A stretch of 64,000 nt of DNA from Coccinella septempunctata (lineage: Eukaryota > Arthropoda > Insecta > Coleoptera > Coccinellidae), in the NCBI RefSeq assembly GCF_907165205.1, contig NC_058198.1, positions 17,399,001 through 17,463,000 on the forward strand, in the 5' to 3' direction. This document shows, one piece after another, positions 60,329 through 64,000 of the stretch. Both the position numbers and the translations under genes were made by a program. The notes beneath the pieces are model-generated. The model was not told where the DNA came from and did not search any database. It saw only the letters and a program-made list of their open reading frames with translations. Positions within the stretch are counted from its first letter, which is position 1. Each line of letters starts with the position of its first letter.

Positions 60329-60781
60329 AACTTTTGTAGGATTTGTACTCCAGCCCGCGCTCTATATTCAAAATGAAATATTAACTTCGAACAAAATTGA
60401 AAATTGTTAGATGTAGAGAAAAGACAACAGTACTGTTTTGAGTACTATGCGTAAAAGACTGAACGCTCCTTGAACTGCGATCAAGAAATAGAAAATTCAT
60501 AATATTGGAGTGCAAGTCTGATATTTGAATTTACAGCATATTCTTAATGAAACATTAATTTTGAAAACAAATAAAAATTGATAGAAGATCATAAAAGTTA
60601 ACAGTTAGTACTGTTTCAAGTACTATGCAAAAAAAAATCCACTGAACGCTTCTTGAATTGCAATCAAGCAATAGGTTATGTATGAATTCAGAGTGCAAGT
60701 CTGATATAATGAATCATTTATGATATAGAGTGTATTCTAAATGAAACATTAGGTTTGAAAAAAAATTAAAAATTGTTAGGT

Positions 60782-61991
60782 TGTAACGAGAGGGTAGTTT
60801 TCAAACCTACCCCCTCATTTTAGAGTCATTATTTTAGTTTTCATTTTTAAATAATTTTGTTTTGCATTAATTTTCCGAGAAATCTTTTCGAATTTCCAAT
60901 TCAGGATTCCGACATCGTTCGGAATTGTAAACATACCGTACCGTTTTTATTTCCTAAAAACGATGTCGCACCGTATAAAACATCCTGAATTGGAAGATAA
61001 CCGAGTTTTTTGTTCGCTAGCACAGATAAGTCGAAATTAAGACGTTTTCATCGACGCAAAATTACCGAATTTCGACTGTCGGGCACATCTGATTTCCGCA
61101 CCCCCCCTGTGGGTATAAAATCAGATGTTCCCCCGCAGGCCACTTCACTTACGATTTTCACTTATGATTAACTTGCTGCCGTTTTGCGATTTTTCCGTAT
61201 TTAGTTTTGACCACCGATTAGCCGCCGAGTATTTTTCGAGAATTCACTAATTTTGTTTCAGTTTTTTTTTCGGGGGAAATTTTAGAAGAAGTTTTTTTAA
61301 GTTATTTTTCTTTTGTTTTTTTCTACTGTTCTTTCTACTCTCTTGTGAGTGCAAGTGGCCAAGCCAAAGGTAAGACGACACGCCGTTATTTGCTTTTATA
61401 TTGGAACTTCAGCCTCCTTTCATCCCTTCCTAACCCGGGTTAAGTTCCACCCCTATTGCTAAAGCACCCCGCTGGCGTGGATACTCAGGGGGTGCGGAGG
61501 CACTTTGGAGTGGCGAACCCTCTTCCCTTCCCCGTTGTTTCGACGCTCACTTCAGTTGCTATCGAAGAACCCCGCTGGCGTGGACACTCAGGGGGCGAAG
61601 AGCGCAACTAGGGGTGAGCTGTTGTGAATCTGTGCCGTCTTTCATCCCCGCACCTGGCTGAAGACCCGATATCTGTCCGTCAAGTGTACGTCTCAGGTTC
61701 TGGCTGGCGAACAAGTCCGTTAACCCCCGTATACCGTTGAGATCGGATCCCGTGCTATTCCGTCCGTCTTGTCCGTCTTTCGAATCACTGTAAAATTTAG
61801 TAGTAGTGCTATTTGTGTTCCCCTTTTCGACGAATAAAAGTTGTATACGTTGATTCTGCCTTTCATTGTGCGTCGCTAACACCCTAGACACCAGGGAGCC
61901 CTGTCTCCGGCTAGTAGCTGCCAGGGTAGGTTTGCTATTCTCCCTTAAAGAATAGCTGGCGCTCGAGTCAGCCGAGGAAAACCCCGTTACA
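60782..61991 (+). repeat. LTR-3 5' LTR
   Basis: It is 1210 bp, starting TGTAAC and ending GTTACA. TATAAAA lies at 61114-61120 with a TTCACTT initiator-like element ~33 nt downstream. AATAAA is at 61833-61838. A ~103-bp duplicated segment starts near 61466 and 61569 (ACCCCGCTGGCGTGGA). The target duplication cannot be checked because the other end is outside the window. Confidence 0.88.
61114..61150 (+). promoter_or_regulatory. LTR-3 core promoter
   Basis: TATAAAA at 61114 is followed by TTCACTT with its A ~33 nt after the TATA start, consistent with a Pol II start site inside the LTR. A weaker TATAAAA occurs near 60976. Confidence 0.55.
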
Positions 61992-61995
61992 AAAA

Positions 61996-62013
61996 TGGCG
62001 CCCGAGCAGGGAC
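61996..62013 (+). other. LTR-3 primer-binding site, tRNA-Lys(3) type
   Basis: TGGCGCCCGAGCAGGGAC lies 4 nt after the LTR. It matches the tRNA-Lys3 primer site known from lentiviruses at 17 of 18 positions. Confidence 0.88.
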
Positions 62014-63047
62014 CGTTCAGAATCTACCAGGAAACAACTGAGGTGAGAGACATTAACCGGACAGTGAGTGAATTCCCGAAACAGTGAGTAAAACCTCAGA
62101 ACAGTGAGTAACTATTCCTTGAACGGAAAACCGTGAAAAATAAACTTGAACTGTGTTTTATTCCCTGCCACTCCATATTGAACTGTTATACTGTGAATTG
62201 AATTGGACTATATTTTGGAAATTTTTCCTACTGTTGAACTCCGTTGAAAATAATTTGTGATTATTCTTTTTGCCGATTACTGTATTGAGTTGTTGAAATC
62301 TGGACTGTTATTCCGCCGTTATATCAGTGAAAATTATTTCCGATTTCTAATTGCATATTTCTGATTTATTGAATTGAACTGTTTTAATTTCACATTTAAG
62401 GTGAGTGAATTTCCGGACTTTGAAAAATTGAAAATTTATTGTCGCAATTGGTAAAATTTAATAGGTGTGATTTACCTATCGGTTCAATAGGGAATCACCT
62501 ATTACCTATTGATAACCTATCTACCTGTTTGCTATTTCTTTTGACCTGTACTGTTGAAACTTACCGATTATTTCTGATTTTTCTGAAAACTGAAAGTCAA
62601 TTATTGTGATTTATTTTCTGGCTATTGAACTTGAAAGACTGTTTGGAGTTTAACCTGTGCGTTTTGGTGCTATTCGAATTGCAGGAAATTTTTTCGGACT
62701 ATACGAGGTGACTTGCGATTGTGTGCGGCATTTCTCGAATATTTTCGGACTTTAGTGGGACTGATTGAAATTTTTTTCGAGTAACGTTGGACTTTAAAAA
62801 TTTTTGAAATTTTTTTTTTGTGATACATCGGGACTTAGATTGTTTTGGTGCGCCGGGACTTGGACTTTTTTTTTCTGATACACCGGGACTTAGACTTAAC
62901 TTTTGTTCGGGTTGCACTGATACCCACTTCGAACTTAAATGAATACGATTAACTTACCGGGTTGGACTTAGAACTTAAACGGATTGTGAAAGACATACCG
63001 AGGGTGAAATATTGGTGCGTTCTGAATCGGACTTAGTTAAATATAAT
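62014..63047 (+). other. LTR-3 untranslated leader
   Basis: The leader is about 1.03 kb and AT-rich, with repeated short motifs such as ACAGTGAGT near 62060-62110 and CGGGACTT/TTAG near 62820-62900. I see no gene in it. Confidence 0.6.
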
Positions 63048-64000
63048 ATGTCGAACATGGATGTGAACCGGTTACTCAGTGATGAACTTACATTCGAATT
63101 ACAACTGAGAGGACAATCGATACCCGGTACTGTGATGACTAAACGGAGTCTGCTACGACAAGTGCTTCAGTCTAATGAACCTCTACTACCCCCAACATCA
63201 TTGAATCCCGCCTCCGAGATTGAGATCTGTCAAAATAAACTAACCGATTTGGTGGAATCCCTTCAGAACTTCAATCATAGTAATGCGGCTAACGAATTTT
63301 CGCGAATTTACACCAGATTAATACACATTCAAGGCAGGCTGAACTTTATTGTCACCACAGACACAACACAGTTACAATTGATTGAGCAAATGAAGGCGAC
63401 TACAGATAAGGCGTTGGAGACACTGGAGGAGCTACGTAGGAAGAGTAATGCTGAACAGCCGCAGACATCCAACCGAGATCACAGGTCTCTTTTGGATGAG
63501 GAGGTGCCCAGTTCACCTGGGATGTCACCGATCCAACCGGAGAGGTTATCAAAGGTTGAGACATCACTTATCGACTTAGGAGATGGTGTCGATCCTCCTG
63601 CTGTAGTTAATGTCTCACGTACCGGTACACCTGTAAGAAATCCAACATTAGAACGGGTCATGAATGAGACAAGGCAGACATGTAGAGCATTACTACAACA
63701 ATTACCAGCGATACCTCTCACACAGTCACAGGACTGTGGGACAACAACACCTGAGGGTCCGACACAAAGTAGATGGGTTAATTCCACACGAAGGGTGTCT
63801 TTTCCACACTTACCTGCACCGTGGATAAGTTCTGACCGGCCAATTATCACAACACCTGCCAGATCGGAACCGGAGTCTCGATCAACAGTACCAACTGTTC
63901 CGGTACACAAATGGAACATCTCCTTTGATGGCACTGGTAGTGTGACCGGATTTCTTGAAGAAGTGGAGAGACTGGCTGAATCCCGTAAAGTGTCCCTGGA
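63048..64000 (+). CDS. LTR-3 Gag, N-terminal part, runs off the window
   Basis: The frame is open for 317 codons from the ATG at 63048 to the window end. The N-terminus MDVNRLLSDELTFEL resembles gypsy-2 Gag. A low-complexity Thr/Pro/Ser-rich stretch is followed near the end by WNISFDGTGSVTGFLEEVE, which matches the start of the Ty3-type capsid region (WSITKFSG, SFLENVEEL in gypsy-2). The element therefore belongs to a Ty3/gypsy lineage related to gypsy-2. No break is seen in the visible part. Confidence 0.8.
   Translation, partial: MSNMDVNRLLSDELTFELQLRGQSIPGTVMTKRSLLRQVLQSNEPLLPPTSLNPASEIEICQNKLTDLVESLQNFNHSNAANEFSRIYTRLIHIQGRLNFIVTTDTTQLQLIEQMKATTDKALETLEELRRKSNAEQPQTSNRDHRSLLDEEVPSSPGMSPIQPERLSKVETSLIDLGDGVDPPAVVNVSRTGTPVRNPTLERVMNETRQTCRALLQQLPAIPLTQSQDCGTTTPEGPTQSRWVNSTRRVSFPHLPAPWISSDRPIITTPARSEPESRSTVPTVPVHKWNISFDGTGSVTGFLEEVERLAESRKVSL

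Larger units (their letters stand above)
58830..60781 (-). repeat. Inverted partial copy of the ~3.9 kb array unit
   Basis: This is the reverse complement of about 2 kb of the unit, from its microsatellite to just past the sub-repeat block. It carries array gene copy D. It is bounded by the Dong element on the left and by LTR-3 on the right, both of which inserted into it. Confidence 0.93.

Noticed and set aside
61559..61891. Minus-strand 110-codon frame in the LTR-3 LTR
   Set aside because: It lies wholly within the LTR on the antisense strand, without any domain.
63479..63934. Minus-strand 151-codon frame opposite LTR-3 Gag
   Set aside because: It is a shadow of the Gag frame, which has the recognisable start and capsid motif.

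Overview
The window is eukaryotic, AT-rich and almost entirely repetitive. It is most likely from an arthropod, probably an insect, judging by its mix of Ty3/gypsy LTR elements, a Dong/R4-type LINE inserted in an ATT microsatellite, an RTE-like LINE, a Jockey/CR1-like LINE, and a core promoter with TATA box plus TCAGT initiator. No ordinary single-copy cellular gene, tRNA or rRNA was recognised. The species cannot be named from this sequence.

Layout. (1) 1-17992: a tandem array of a ~3.9 kb unit (four copies, the last truncated). Each full unit carries one short single-exon gene on the minus strand for an unrecognised basic protein (169 aa, hydrophobic N-terminus) with its own TATA/initiator promoter. 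A 5440-bp Ty3/gypsy element ('gypsy-1', 2476-7915) with a tRNA-Pro type primer site and TTTA target duplication sits in the first unit. A further unit, inverted, lies at 58.8-60.8 kb. (2) 17993-22696: Jockey/CR1-like LINE ('LINE-1a', used here only as a label), itself hit by an antisense LINE 3' end and by three head-to-tail 491-bp repeats. Each of these repeats encodes, on the minus strand, a complete type I hammerhead ribozyme motif. (3) 22697-49339: a rearranged block built from pieces of LINE-1a, an RTE-like LINE and a second Ty3/gypsy element ('gypsy-2'). It contains a giant inverted repeat (24000-32261 against 34545-42799, ~8.26 kb arms, 2.3 kb spacer) and an overlapping direct duplication of ~5.9 kb (35088-41024 against 43394-49339). 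(4) 46253-54579: the most complete gypsy-2 copy, on the minus strand, with gag, pol, integrase, a long repeat-rich 3' untranslated region, a purine tract and two LTRs, but with several frameshifts. (5) 54758-58810: a Dong/R4-like LINE on the minus strand, intact except for one stop codon. (6) 60782-64000: the 5' LTR, tRNA-Lys type primer site, leader and start of gag of a third LTR element ('LTR-3') that runs off the window.

How it fits together. The mobile elements are nested: gypsy-1, the Dong element and LTR-3 each inserted into a ~3.9 kb unit; the hammerhead array inserted into LINE-1a; RTE tails inserted into gypsy-2 LTRs. A single-base variant and a shared junction show that LINE-1a copies B and C derive from a form like copy A. 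The hammerhead array is present only in copy A, so it probably arrived later. The most unusual feature is this ribozyme-bearing 491-bp trimer flanked by a short target duplication, which looks like a retrotransposed multimer of a ribozyme-processed (possibly circular) RNA.
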